DNA from: Pedobacter sp. SYP-B3415
GTDB lineage: Bacteria > Bacteroidota > Bacteroidia > Sphingobacteriales > Sphingobacteriaceae
Reading direction: 5' to 3'
DNA length: 64,000 bases
NCBI RefSeq assembly: GCF_004138205.1
Contig: NZ_RXNQ01000035.1
Coordinates: forward strand, 1-64,000
Shown here: piece after piece, positions 42,035 through 50,834 of the stretch
Numbering within the stretch: the first letter of the stretch is position 1
How the letters are laid out: each line of letters begins with the position of its first letter
Notes under the pieces: generated by a model
Seen by the model: the letters and a program-made list of their open reading frames with translations, nothing else
Database searches by the model: none
Told to the model about the DNA's origin: nothing
Translations under genes and position numbers: made by a program

Positions 42035-43087
42035 CTAACGTTTCACAACGACGATATCCCTGATCAATGCATCGTTTCTTCCATCAGTAAGCGCAACCGC
42101 CACTCCGTTTTTCCAATACGTGGCCATTGACGCTTTTTTTGTTTGTACGTTCTGACGCCAGCCGGCAACGTAAACATCGCTGCCTGCCAGAAAAATGCTC
42201 AGGGCAAAAGCGCCTTCTTTATCGTCTGCAATAAAAACGGGTGTCCCGTTCTTCCAATATTTGGGAGCGATGACATCTGAGGTTGAATGCGGTCCCCAGC
42301 CTGCAACAAAGATATCGCTTCCGCTGGCAGTTATAGCCGTGCCGGTTACGTCCTGGGTACCGTCTGCAATGACCACCGGTGTTCCGAGGTTTTTTGCATA
42401 ACTGGTTTGCAGTTTACCAAACTGGTTATAAGCGGCAGACCACATCATGTAAATATCATTTCCCGAAACCGAAACAGCCTGGTATGCAGCATTTGTATTC
42501 TGGTCGGCAAGGTCGGTCAGGACACCATTCTTCCAGTAACAGGCTATCGAAGTGTAAATATTTGCGTTTCTTTCGCCGATTACGTAGACATCACTGCCCA
42601 GAACGGCGATTCCGCTTGCCAGGCTGGCCGCCTGGTTGGACGGCAGCTGCACAGCCGTACCATTCTTCCAGTACTTTGCTTGCCACGTGCCGTTTACCCT
42701 TTCCTGTCCGGCGATGTAAACATCATTTCCCTGAACGAAGATGTCATTGGCCATGGCATCACTTGTACCATTGCTCAGGTTGGTGGCGACACCGTTTTTC
42801 CAGTATTTTGCTACATAAATATCATTGCTGGTCTCGTAGCCGGCAATGTGCACATCGCCGCCGGCCAGGGCCAGCGCATTGGCGTCAGAGCTTCCCGGTC
42901 CTTTACCCAGGGCCGTCACCGCACCGTTCTTCCAGAACATAGCACGGTAAGCATCCCGGCCAACGGCATAGACATCTTCGGTGGGTTCAGGTTCAGGAAG
43001 CTCCCCCCTGTTTTTACGGCAGGCGGTAAACGAGATACAAAGAGCCAGGAAGGACAGCTGAAGGAGGCGCAGATGATTGATTTTCAT
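42035..43087 (-). CDS. Lipoprotein of seven repeats, likely seven-bladed beta-propeller
   Basis: A 350-residue lipoprotein: signal MKINHLRLLQLSFLALCISF, lipobox Cys at 23 (FTACRKN), and then seven tandem units of about 45 residues. Each unit has a G-x-D-V/I-Y-V-A-G strand, then YWKNG, then a T/V-x-L strand and A-x-x-I. The WKNG anchors number seven, the fifth degenerate (SYAKNLG). Seven four-strand units and a matching first and last strand suggest a closed seven-bladed propeller exposed at the cell surface or in the periplasm. No catalytic residues are evident; ligand binding is likely. It is monocistronic. Confidence 0.82.
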   Translation of the reverse strand: MKINHLRLLQLSFLALCISFTACRKNRGELPEPEPTEDVYAVGRDAYRAMFWKNGAVTALGKGPGSSDANALALAGGDVHIAGYETSNDIYVAKYWKNGVATNLSNGTSDAMANDIFVQGNDVYIAGQERVNGTWQAKYWKNGTAVQLPSNQAASLASGIAVLGSDVYVIGERNANIYTSIACYWKNGVLTDLADQNTNAAYQAVSVSGNDIYMMWSAAYNQFGKLQTSYAKNLGTPVVIADGTQDVTGTAITASGSDIFVAGWGPHSTSDVIAPKYWKNGTPVFIADDKEGAFALSIFLAGSDVYVAGWRQNVQTKKASMATYWKNGVAVALTDGRNDALIRDIVVVKR

Positions 43088-43289
43088 TCGGGTTATATGA
43101 GTTGTTTAACGTGATCGCGGATAAAGATGTATCGAATTTAAGCTGTCCGAACGCATCGGAAAGACACCTAACATCACAATTACTTCAGGTCAAACCCTGT
43201 TCATGCATATTTGTTTGAAAAAACAGAGGTCGTTAACGGGCAGACTTGTGGCGACGGCTTTTTGCATACCCGCACAGACAGGAACCGAA

Positions 43290-43535
43290 TCACTTTATTT
43301 TGATGCGCACAGGACCTTTTATATGATCCACATCGACAGGTTTTCCGCCCTGCGTGATTTGAACCTTGCCAGCTTTATGCAGGCCGATAGCCACTTTGCG
43401 AACATTCTCCATCTGTTCACGCCAATCGTCAGGATATAACTGACGTGCTATTTCAGACGGACAGGTACTTTTCTCCGGGCCACGCTGTTCAGCAGTGGAT
43501 AGAATAGCATGAGATATTTCCTGATAACCTTGCAT
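43290..43535 (-). CDS. DUF3253 family protein
   Basis: An 81-residue protein of the DUF3253 family, which has a winged-helix-like fold. Family stretches: STCPSEIARQLYPDDWREQM near 23-42, VRKVAIGLHKAGKVQITQGG near 45-64 and VDHIKGPVRIKIK at the end. The full length is present. The function of the family is unknown; DNA binding is possible from the fold. Confidence 0.85.
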   Translation of the reverse strand: MQGYQEISHAILSTAEQRGPEKSTCPSEIARQLYPDDWREQMENVRKVAIGLHKAGKVQITQGGKPVDVDHIKGPVRIKIK

Positions 43536-43576
43536 GATCTGTCTGGCTAAACAGATTTATGGACGCTTTAGTTCTT

Positions 43577-43720
43577 TTAAAACCTCTTGATTTTTTGATC
43601 AATCTTACCGATCTGCCCGGTATCTTCATTCATATTGTTTTCATGAGCGCGGCAGAGAAGCGCATAGCTCTGTGTGCGGAGTTCACAATACTTTATCAGC
43701 AGCCTGTTCCTTTTGTGCAT
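43577..43720 (-). CDS. Hypothetical small protein or gene remnant (47 residues)
   Basis: An ATG at 43718-43720 opens a 47-codon frame whose product begins MHKRNRLLIKYCELRTQSYA and ends in a basic IDQKIKRF. The frame stays open for 12 more codons upstream of the ATG with protein-like composition (IKELDRLKLRSD), which suggests the tail of a longer, decayed helical gene or a short real gene with a non-standard start. No family is recognised. Confidence 0.25.
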   Translation of the reverse strand: MHKRNRLLIKYCELRTQSYALLCRAHENNMNEDTGQIGKIDQKIKRF

Positions 43721-44164
43721 GTCTGACCTAAGCTTGAGCCGGTCTAATTCTTTGATTCAATTGAGACCTTACCGCCATCTATAACACCTGTCCGTTTTGA
43801 AATTGTCGAGTACTGAGATGATCTGACCCTATCCGCACATTGGTCGATCAACACAATTCTGTCCATCTACACCGGTACCTCTTCACGCTTTACCTGCCTT
43901 AGACCAAAGCTGCCTGCTTATCAATTCGGTATGCAGAGCCCATTTTTAACCTGTTGTACTGCGTTTAAAGAACCACAGCCTTCATAAGGGCAGGGAGTGA
44001 TCAAAAATATCAGTTTCGTTTTCAGTTATCTGAACAGCAGCTACCTCGTAATATTATCCATCCCATTCATCAAATCTTCCATTTTCAGCCCCATCAATAC
44101 CAATAACTTTGATCATACCCCCGGCCACTCTGGGGACCAAACAACCATTTATAGACTTACAAAA
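43721..44164. other. Region upstream of the susC gene
   Basis: An open frame runs from 43997 into susC, but the signal peptide of SusC starts at 44165-44171, so this stretch is treated as leader and promoter. No clear TAnnTTTG box, hairpin or repeat could be assigned. Confidence 0.45.
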
Positions 44165-47100
44165 ATGATTATGAGAAAAGCTCTACTCTTCATTGTGCTC
44201 TTTCTTTCCAGTCTCAGCGCATTGCCCCGCGGCCGGCTGATGAAAAACGTTTTTAGCGCGATGATTCAGGAAAGAATGGTCTCGGGTACAGTTAATGATA
44301 CCAAAGGCGAACACCTTCCCGGCGTCACCGTGCGCGTAAAAGGTACCTTGCAGGGTGTCACTACAGATCCTGACGGAAAGTTCCGCATTGCGGTACCAAA
44401 CAACCAGGCTGTTCTTGTATTTTCGTTTGTCGGCTTTACAAGCCAGGAAGTTGCTGTTGGGAATCAGACGCAGCTCAACATCAAGCTGGTTTCTGAAGCA
44501 ATGTTGATCGATGACGTAGTTGTTGTCGGCTATGGCACGCAGAAAAAAGTTAACGTTACCGGTGCTGTCTCTTCGTTAAACGTAGATGAAAAAATCAGTA
44601 ACCGGACTGTAACAAACCTATCGTCGGCACTATCGGGGATGGTACCAGGGCTTGCGGTTCAGCAAAGCACCGGACTGGCAGGCTCGAGTAATGCCAAGCT
44701 GCTGGTTCGCGGCCTCAGCTCGCCAAATGGCTCAACAAACACAAATCCACTCATTGTCGTTGATGGCATTCCGGATGTAGATATTAACCGGATCGACATC
44801 AATGATGTAGAGAATATATCGGTTTTAAAAGATGCAGCCTCGGCCGCAGTCTATGGTTCACGCGGCGCGACCGGTGTGATCCTCATTACAACAAAGTCAG
44901 GAAAAGGCCTGAAGAAACCGCAGATCAGATACACCGGTACCTATGCCGGGTCGAATCCAACCAATTTCTACAACCTGCTCGAAGATTATGCGATGGCACT
45001 AACGCTTGAGCAGCGTGCCTCCCGTGCCGGGCGAACACTTCCCAGCTTTTATGACGGAACTGTAGATGAGTGGCTGGCACAGAGTATGGTTGATCCGATC
45101 CGTTTTCCCAATGCCAATCAATTGGATTATGTGCTGCGAACAGGCAACATTCAGACACATAACATTTCGGCCGCAGGGGCTAACGACAATGGCAACTATT
45201 TTGTTTCTGCGGGTCTCTATGACGAGAAAGGCATTCTTGTGAATAATGATGCGAAACGTTATAATTTCCGCGCCAATCTCGACTATAAGATTAGAAAAAA
45301 TGTATCGATCGGTCTGCGCACTGACGGGCAGTGGACCAACCAGCAGTTCGGAATGGCTAATGGATTTATTGACTATTCCAGCCCCAATGCGCCGCTCGTG
45401 TTCGCTATAACAGGTTTGCTGCCTTACAACTCGAATACAGGCCAGTATGGTGGGGCGATGGCATATGGCGAAGCAGCCAATGCGCCAAACTTGTATGCCG
45501 AAATCAATGCCAGGCATAACGAGGTACAGCGGCAGGAATTCAACGGCACGGCCTTTATCAATTGGAATGCTTTTAAGGGCTTCAATGCGCGCATCGATTA
45601 CGCGCTCAGATATTATAACCAGTTTCAGAAGAGCTATACAGACCTTGGAGTTAACCTGTATAATTTCCAGACAGGAGGTTCTGTATTTGAGTTGTTCCCG
45701 CTCACGTCGAACCTGAGCAATACATCAACGCAAGGGTATAAGACGCTTGCGCAGGCCCGGCTTGACTACACCCGCGAAATTCTCCCGGGTCACCAGATAA
45801 ACTTGCTTGCCGTTGCTACCGAGGAATTCTGGAATGACAAACAATTCGGCGTAGGTGCCGGCGGGCGGCTGGACGAACGTATAACCGAACTGGGCAACCA
45901 GGCACTGGCGCCATTAAATATCGGCTTCAACGGCACCTCATCTGAGGAAGGTATGCGGTCCTTTATTGGCAGGTTCAATTATTCAATAAATGACCGCTAT
46001 CTCTTTGAAGCAAGCATGCGTGCCGACGGGAGTTCGAAATTCACAGAAGGTCACCAATGGGGTTACTTCCCATCTGTTTCTGCCGGCTGGCGTTTCTCTG
46101 AAGAGACCTTTTTCAAGCCGCTAAGCACTATCGTTTCGGCAGGAAAATTGCGCCTTTCTTATGGCTCGTTAGGAAACAATAGCGGTGTATCGAGGTACGA
46201 GCAACTTCAGACATTCATATCTACCCCCTATGTATTGAATGGTAATAACCTGGCCACCGGCGTAAGCGTAAATAAACAAATTAATAGGCAATTTACCTGG
46301 GAGACAACCCGTGTGGCGAACATCGGTCTAGATCTGGGCTTTTTCAGCAATAAGCTGACTGCTGAAATTGACTTGTATGACAGACTGACCACCGATCTGA
46401 TCAGGCCTTCGGTATTATCAACTTTGCTGACAGGTTTTAATCCACCGCAGGTGAACATCGGAACTTTCAGGAATAACGGTATTGATATAAACCTTTCCTG
46501 GCGGTCGGCAATTGCAAAGGTTAACTACGGTGCCACGGCAAATTTTTCTTACAACATTGACCGGCTTGAAAAATGGAATCAACGGCTTAATCCAAGCAAA
46601 AACTTTATTGATATGCCCTGGTTTTATGCCTATTACATGCTCTCCAGCGGTATCGCGCAGAGCTGGCAGGACATCTATGATTCGCCCTACCAGGGTTCGG
46701 CAAATATCTCACCCGGCGATCTGCTTTATAAAGACCTGAACGGAGACGGCCAGATCGGCAGCTTTGACAAAAAAGCTACGCCGGCTATAAACGAGCAACG
46801 TCCTACAGCAAACTACGGGTTAAATCTTTTCGCGAACTGGAAGGGACTTGATTTAAGCGTTCTTTTGCAGGCAGCTACAGGACGCAAAGATTATTTCCTG
46901 GAAGACATGACGAGTACAAATGTGAATCCGCAGCGCTACGCATTCCAGGAAAGATATCTAACTGACTTCTGGAATCTTGACAACCGTGCAGCTATGTTCC
47001 CCAGGGTGGTCGCGGCAAACGCCGGCAACAACCGCGTCGAATCAGATTTTTGGTTATACAGCATGAATTATCTGCGAGTGAAAAACATTCAGATCGGTTA

Positions 47101-47302
47101 CAACCTTCCTGCACGGCTCCTTAAGACGCTTGGCGTGGAACGGATACGTGTCTACGGGACAGCCGAAAACCTTTTTACATTTACCAGCTGGCCTGGTGTT
47201 GACCCTGAAAAATCGACGCTTGGCAACGGGTTCCAGAATTTCAATGACGACCCCTTCCCTATCCTCAAGTCATATTCATTTGGTCTCAACATCGGCTTAT
47301 AA
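44165..47302 (+). CDS. SusC/RagA-family TonB-linked outer-membrane receptor
   Basis: A 1045-residue glycan-import receptor. The start is set before the signal peptide (MIMRKALLFIVLFLSSLSAL); an ATG at 43997 would add 56 residues. Then follow a CarboxypepD_reg-like domain (VSGTVNDTKGEHLPGVTVRV), the TonB-box region IDDVVVVGYGTQKKVNVTGA, a plug (LSSALSGMVPGLAVQQSTGL, VLKDAASAAVYGSRGATGVI) and a large barrel ending LKSYSFGLNIGL. It forms a lidded channel with the SusD-like protein encoded 26 bases downstream and moves oligosaccharides into the periplasm. It is the first gene of a four-gene unit. Confidence 0.96.
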   Translation: MIMRKALLFIVLFLSSLSALPRGRLMKNVFSAMIQERMVSGTVNDTKGEHLPGVTVRVKGTLQGVTTDPDGKFRIAVPNNQAVLVFSFVGFTSQEVAVGNQTQLNIKLVSEAMLIDDVVVVGYGTQKKVNVTGAVSSLNVDEKISNRTVTNLSSALSGMVPGLAVQQSTGLAGSSNAKLLVRGLSSPNGSTNTNPLIVVDGIPDVDINRIDINDVENISVLKDAASAAVYGSRGATGVILITTKSGKGLKKPQIRYTGTYAGSNPTNFYNLLEDYAMALTLEQRASRAGRTLPSFYDGTVDEWLAQSMVDPIRFPNANQLDYVLRTGNIQTHNISAAGANDNGNYFVSAGLYDEKGILVNNDAKRYNFRANLDYKIRKNVSIGLRTDGQWTNQQFGMANGFIDYSSPNAPLVFAITGLLPYNSNTGQYGGAMAYGEAANAPNLYAEINARHNEVQRQEFNGTAFINWNAFKGFNARIDYALRYYNQFQKSYTDLGVNLYNFQTGGSVFELFPLTSNLSNTSTQGYKTLAQARLDYTREILPGHQINLLAVATEEFWNDKQFGVGAGGRLDERITELGNQALAPLNIGFNGTSSEEGMRSFIGRFNYSINDRYLFEASMRADGSSKFTEGHQWGYFPSVSAGWRFSEETFFKPLSTIVSAGKLRLSYGSLGNNSGVSRYEQLQTFISTPYVLNGNNLATGVSVNKQINRQFTWETTRVANIGLDLGFFSNKLTAEIDLYDRLTTDLIRPSVLSTLLTGFNPPQVNIGTFRNNGIDINLSWRSAIAKVNYGATANFSYNIDRLEKWNQRLNPSKNFIDMPWFYAYYMLSSGIAQSWQDIYDSPYQGSANISPGDLLYKDLNGDGQIGSFDKKATPAINEQRPTANYGLNLFANWKGLDLSVLLQAATGRKDYFLEDMTSTNVNPQRYAFQERYLTDFWNLDNRAAMFPRVVAANAGNNRVESDFWLYSMNYLRVKNIQIGYNLPARLLKTLGVERIRVYGTAENLFTFTSWPGVDPEKSTLGNGFQNFNDDPFPILKSYSFGLNIGL

Positions 47303-47328
47303 GTCAAATACAGATTATGTTTTCAGTT

Positions 47329-49113
47329 ATGAAAAGAAAAAGATACGCCTTTGCTTTACTGCTCGTTGTAGTGGTGGCAGGCTCCTGCCGCAAAGACCTG
47401 CTCAAACAGAATGACCCTTCGAAATTAACCGAAGAGGGCTACTTTACAAAACCAGGTGAAGCCACTGCTGCTTTACTTGGTGTATATGTCGCGGCGCGCG
47501 AGATGCATTATAAAACCTATGCCTGGGACGGAGGTAGCGAAATGATGTACAGCCGCATCAACGGTCGGCCATATTCCAACTACACCCCCGGCAACAACTT
47601 CGGGAGCTCGGCGTCGCGCCACTGGAATGATGGCTACCGCTGTATTAACCGGGCAAACTATGTCCTGGTAAACGTACGGGCCATGATTGCGAGGGAAACA
47701 GTGCCTGCCAATCTCACGATCCTGCGTCGTGTGGAAGGTGAAGCCTTGTTTCTCAGGGCGCTTGCTTATTTCAGACTTATCGATCTTTGGGGCGATGTAC
47801 CTTTTTATGAAGGCGTACTGAATGGAAATGACGAAGCGTATTCGCTTACGCGCAGCTCAAAAACGGCGATTAAAGACAAGATCCTTGCAGATCTTGACCT
47901 CGCCGCACAGCATGTACCTGTAAGTGTTCCGAAGGCCGACCAGGGCCGTGCTACCAGGGCGGCAATTATTGGCTATCGCGGTAAAATCAAGCTATACTGG
48001 GCATGCTGGCAGAAAAATGCAGGAAATACAACCGATGCGCAGGCACACTACCAGGCCGCAGCGGCAGATTTCGCTGAAATTATGAAACCGGCATACGGGC
48101 GCACTTTGTACAAAGGCGGCGATCCGGGCCCGGCAACTGCACCCTTTTATGGCGAGCTCTTTAACGGGGCAAACGAGGATGCGGCTTATGCTTCTGAAGT
48201 GATTTTCGCTTTTACAAACGGCGGTCCGCTATTTGGCGCTTCCGATTATCAGTCCGACCAGTTCTACGGAGATACCTACCTGTACGATTTCGGCACCCGC
48301 AGCACCGGTGCCGGCGGTGTCAACGTCGCTCCTACCATGCGGCTTGTTAACCGCTATCAGCTGGTTACGACTGGGGATTTTGCGCCGCCCCTGGTGCCGC
48401 TCAATCCTACAACAGTTGCAGATGCCCGCACCCGGCTAAACAGCGCGGTAAACCCGGCATCGTATGCAGGGCGCGATTTTCGCCTTAAGGCTACCGTTAT
48501 GTGGGATGGCGAGTCGATCAATGAGATACTTGCAGACGGTACAGTAACCTCAAACGTGCTCACTTTTCTATATAAAACGAATGCGCCAACGCCACCTTAT
48601 ATGTTTGCAGACGGCGCATTTACCGGTTACCTGTACCGCAAATACATCCGGCAGATCAGCGGGTATGCGCGTGAGAATGGTCCGCAGGATTCCTGGATGA
48701 TGCGTCTGCCCGATGTATGGCTGATGTATTGCGAAGCCATAAACGAGTTAAGCGGGCCAACCGCCGAAACCTACGATCTAATTGACAAAATTAGACGCCG
48801 GGGTGGCCTGCCTCCTTTAGACCGTGGTCTGTTTGCAGGCAAGGCCGCATTCTTTAACGCTATCGAACAGGAGCGCATTATCGAGCTTGCCGCTGAAGGC
48901 AGCCGTTTTTTTGATATCCGTCGCTGGAACAAAGTAGAGCAGATCTGGACGCAACCGAACGGCAATCCGCTTCTCAGCACCTGGAACGAACTGGTGCGGG
49001 ATGAATTCAGAAATGCGATTGAACGCGATTTCCAGCGCTTTTATATTTTCCAGATCCCAACGGCAGAGATCGTTAACAACCCCAAGATCAAACAAAATGA
49101 ACCGTGGTTATAA
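47329..49113 (+). CDS. RagB/SusD-family outer-membrane lipoprotein
   Basis: A 594-residue surface lipoprotein that binds glycan as the lid of the SusC channel. The start is the ATG giving MKRKRYAFALLLVVVVAGSC, with the lipobox Cys at 20; an ATG four codons upstream (47317) is less likely. SusD hallmarks: KLTEEGYFTKPGEATAALLG at the start, the TPR-like helix GEALFLRALAYFRLIDLWGD near 139-158, and the C-terminal ERIIELAAEGSRFFDIRRWN. The ligand is not readable but should be the substrate of the lyase and hydrolases encoded nearby. Confidence 0.95.
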   Translation: MKRKRYAFALLLVVVVAGSCRKDLLKQNDPSKLTEEGYFTKPGEATAALLGVYVAAREMHYKTYAWDGGSEMMYSRINGRPYSNYTPGNNFGSSASRHWNDGYRCINRANYVLVNVRAMIARETVPANLTILRRVEGEALFLRALAYFRLIDLWGDVPFYEGVLNGNDEAYSLTRSSKTAIKDKILADLDLAAQHVPVSVPKADQGRATRAAIIGYRGKIKLYWACWQKNAGNTTDAQAHYQAAAADFAEIMKPAYGRTLYKGGDPGPATAPFYGELFNGANEDAAYASEVIFAFTNGGPLFGASDYQSDQFYGDTYLYDFGTRSTGAGGVNVAPTMRLVNRYQLVTTGDFAPPLVPLNPTTVADARTRLNSAVNPASYAGRDFRLKATVMWDGESINEILADGTVTSNVLTFLYKTNAPTPPYMFADGAFTGYLYRKYIRQISGYARENGPQDSWMMRLPDVWLMYCEAINELSGPTAETYDLIDKIRRRGGLPPLDRGLFAGKAAFFNAIEQERIIELAAEGSRFFDIRRWNKVEQIWTQPNGNPLLSTWNELVRDEFRNAIERDFQRFYIFQIPTAEIVNNPKIKQNEPWL

Positions 49114-49129
49114 GCAAATGCTTTTACAG

Positions 49130-49540
49130 ATGAAAAAAAACCTCCTCCTTACCATACTGGGAATGGCTGCACTTTATGCAGCATCATCCTGCCGCAAATA
49201 CCCGATAGATAAAGACGGCTTACTTATTACAGACAATACCTCTTGTTACATGAGCAGTTTCAACCTGGTTGGATCAGACAACCAGACCGTACTCGTTACT
49301 ACGCCCACATTTGCCAATGGCCTTATTGACACAGTTAAATGTACGGTTACGGCGATAGCGAAGTTCGGTACAAACATAAGCAAGGTAAAACCCTATTGCT
49401 CTTTAGGAGCAAATGACATGCTGGTCGAGCCTTTCATGGGCTTGTGGACAGACTTCAATCAGCCGAAGACTTATACGCTGGTGTCAGGCAACCGGCAGAT
49501 CAGGAAGTTATATACAATTACGGTTACAGTGCAAAAATAA
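49130..49540 (+). CDS. Small lipoprotein of the SusCD unit
   Basis: A 136-residue lipoprotein: start at the ATG giving MKKNLLLTILGMAALYAASS, Cys at 21 in SSCRKYP. The rest is one beta-sandwich-like domain (CYMSSFNLVGSDNQTVLVTT, TVKCTVTAIAKFGTNISKVK, ending LYTITVTVQ) resembling the N-terminal Ig-like/DUF5018-type domains found in SusE-position proteins. It is probably surface-exposed and helps to bind glycan or to hold the SusCD complex. It lies 16 bases after susD and 10 bases before the next lipoprotein gene. Confidence 0.75.
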   Translation: MKKNLLLTILGMAALYAASSCRKYPIDKDGLLITDNTSCYMSSFNLVGSDNQTVLVTTPTFANGLIDTVKCTVTAIAKFGTNISKVKPYCSLGANDMLVEPFMGLWTDFNQPKTYTLVSGNRQIRKLYTITVTVQK

Positions 49541-49550
49541 GCCAGTCATT

Positions 49551-50555
49551 ATGAAAAGAACAGCATACTTAATTGGCCTTCTGGCGGTTTCTACAGCCAT
49601 ATTTGGCTGCAAAAAAAACGAGATTGAAGCCAGGAACAAAGATCTGACGGGTTCATTTATCAAACGGACAGTCGCGCCCCTGATTGTGGGCGAAAAAATT
49701 GATTTCGCCTACGGGATGGGCACCAAAAGCGGCAAGCTTAGCGCCGTGCAGGTCACAGCCAGCATTGCTGGTGCAACCGGTACACTCTGGGAAATGGTTA
49801 CGCACCGGACAGTGAATGCTGCAGACGTGACAACCCTGGTTGCACGCAACAGCCAGACAAACGGCAATCTGTCAACGGTTTCGATTATTGACACCAATGC
49901 GACGACGCTCAGATACGCTTATATAACGCCAGAGGCAGCCCGTGGACAAAAGGTTTCATTCGAATTTGCTGTGACCAACAGCGCCGGCGACCGGTCTTCG
50001 GTCAGGACACCGGAGTATCAGATATCTGCCATGGATATGAAGCGGAGCATCCCGCTTGTCGGCACTGCTGCCGGAGCACGGTATTTTTCCATTGCAGATA
50101 TGCGCGCCTATACCCTGGCTGAGGTAGAAGCCGGAAACCTTTCGGCAAAAATTGACTTTGTATATGCCTATGCGCCTACCATTACCCCAGGCACCGCGGC
50201 CTATACATACGGGCACTCGCTCGTTTCGCCTGCAGCAGCAGGGTTTCTTCCAAATGGATTTACCATTCCAGCGGCCTGGACACGCAAAAGCACCGCAATG
50301 GAAAAGAAAATTGGCACCTGGGTCTACGACGGACAGCTAAAGGGTGATGCCAACAGCAACATTTATATTGATGATATCGACCTGCAAAAACAGAATTTCG
50401 ATGGTTCGGCCAACTATGCCATTACCCTTACTAATGATGGCAGCGTCTTTATGAAAACAGCAGATGGCAGGTATACCGCGTTCGTATACATCAACTCGGT
50501 AAACAACAGTACCAGCACGGCAGTAATCAGCCTGAAGCGCCTGCAAAACTTTTAG
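49551..50555 (+). CDS. Surface lipoprotein at the SusE/F position (DUF4466-like)
   Basis: A 334-residue lipoprotein: start MKRTAYLIGLLAVSTAIFGC with the Cys at 20. The body is beta-rich: VGEKIDFAYGMGTKSGKLSA, LRYAYITPEAARGQKVSFEF, a middle domain RYFSIADMRAYTLAEVEAGN and a C-terminal TAFVYINSVNNSTSTAVISL. It resembles DUF4466-type proteins found beside SusCD pairs, but I hold that family name loosely. It likely captures glycan at the cell surface. A strong terminator follows 20 bases after its stop, ending the unit. Confidence 0.75.
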   Translation: MKRTAYLIGLLAVSTAIFGCKKNEIEARNKDLTGSFIKRTVAPLIVGEKIDFAYGMGTKSGKLSAVQVTASIAGATGTLWEMVTHRTVNAADVTTLVARNSQTNGNLSTVSIIDTNATTLRYAYITPEAARGQKVSFEFAVTNSAGDRSSVRTPEYQISAMDMKRSIPLVGTAAGARYFSIADMRAYTLAEVEAGNLSAKIDFVYAYAPTITPGTAAYTYGHSLVSPAAAGFLPNGFTIPAAWTRKSTAMEKKIGTWVYDGQLKGDANSNIYIDDIDLQKQNFDGSANYAITLTNDGSVFMKTADGRYTAFVYINSVNNSTSTAVISLKRLQNF

Positions 50556-50575
50556 CGTTGGTTTTAAATTGGAGG

Positions 50576-50599
50576 AAAGCCCGAAAGGGCTTTTTTTTT
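50576..50599 (+). terminator. Intrinsic terminator of the SusCD unit
   Basis: AAAGCCC (50576-50582), GAAA loop, GGGCTTT (50587-50593) and a T-run to 50599: a seven-base-pair stem with a stable tetraloop and uridine tail, a textbook rho-independent terminator. Confidence 0.95.
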
Positions 50600-50834
50600 G
50601 CTACCCCGAAATCGAACAATGCCGAAAAGGCTGAACGGAGATATGGTTTTGGGAAGAACAAGAGAAGAGATGATTATGGACCATAGTCCAGAGGCCCGGC
50701 AATTTCCTTAGCCGCCAAAGCCCAAAAGAGAAAAGAATGTTCATTCAGCCGCGTTACTATGGCCCCTGCCCATCGAACATGGTAGTCGGGCTATAGTCAC
50801 GCCCTATCGACCATCGATCCTGGTTATAGTTTCC

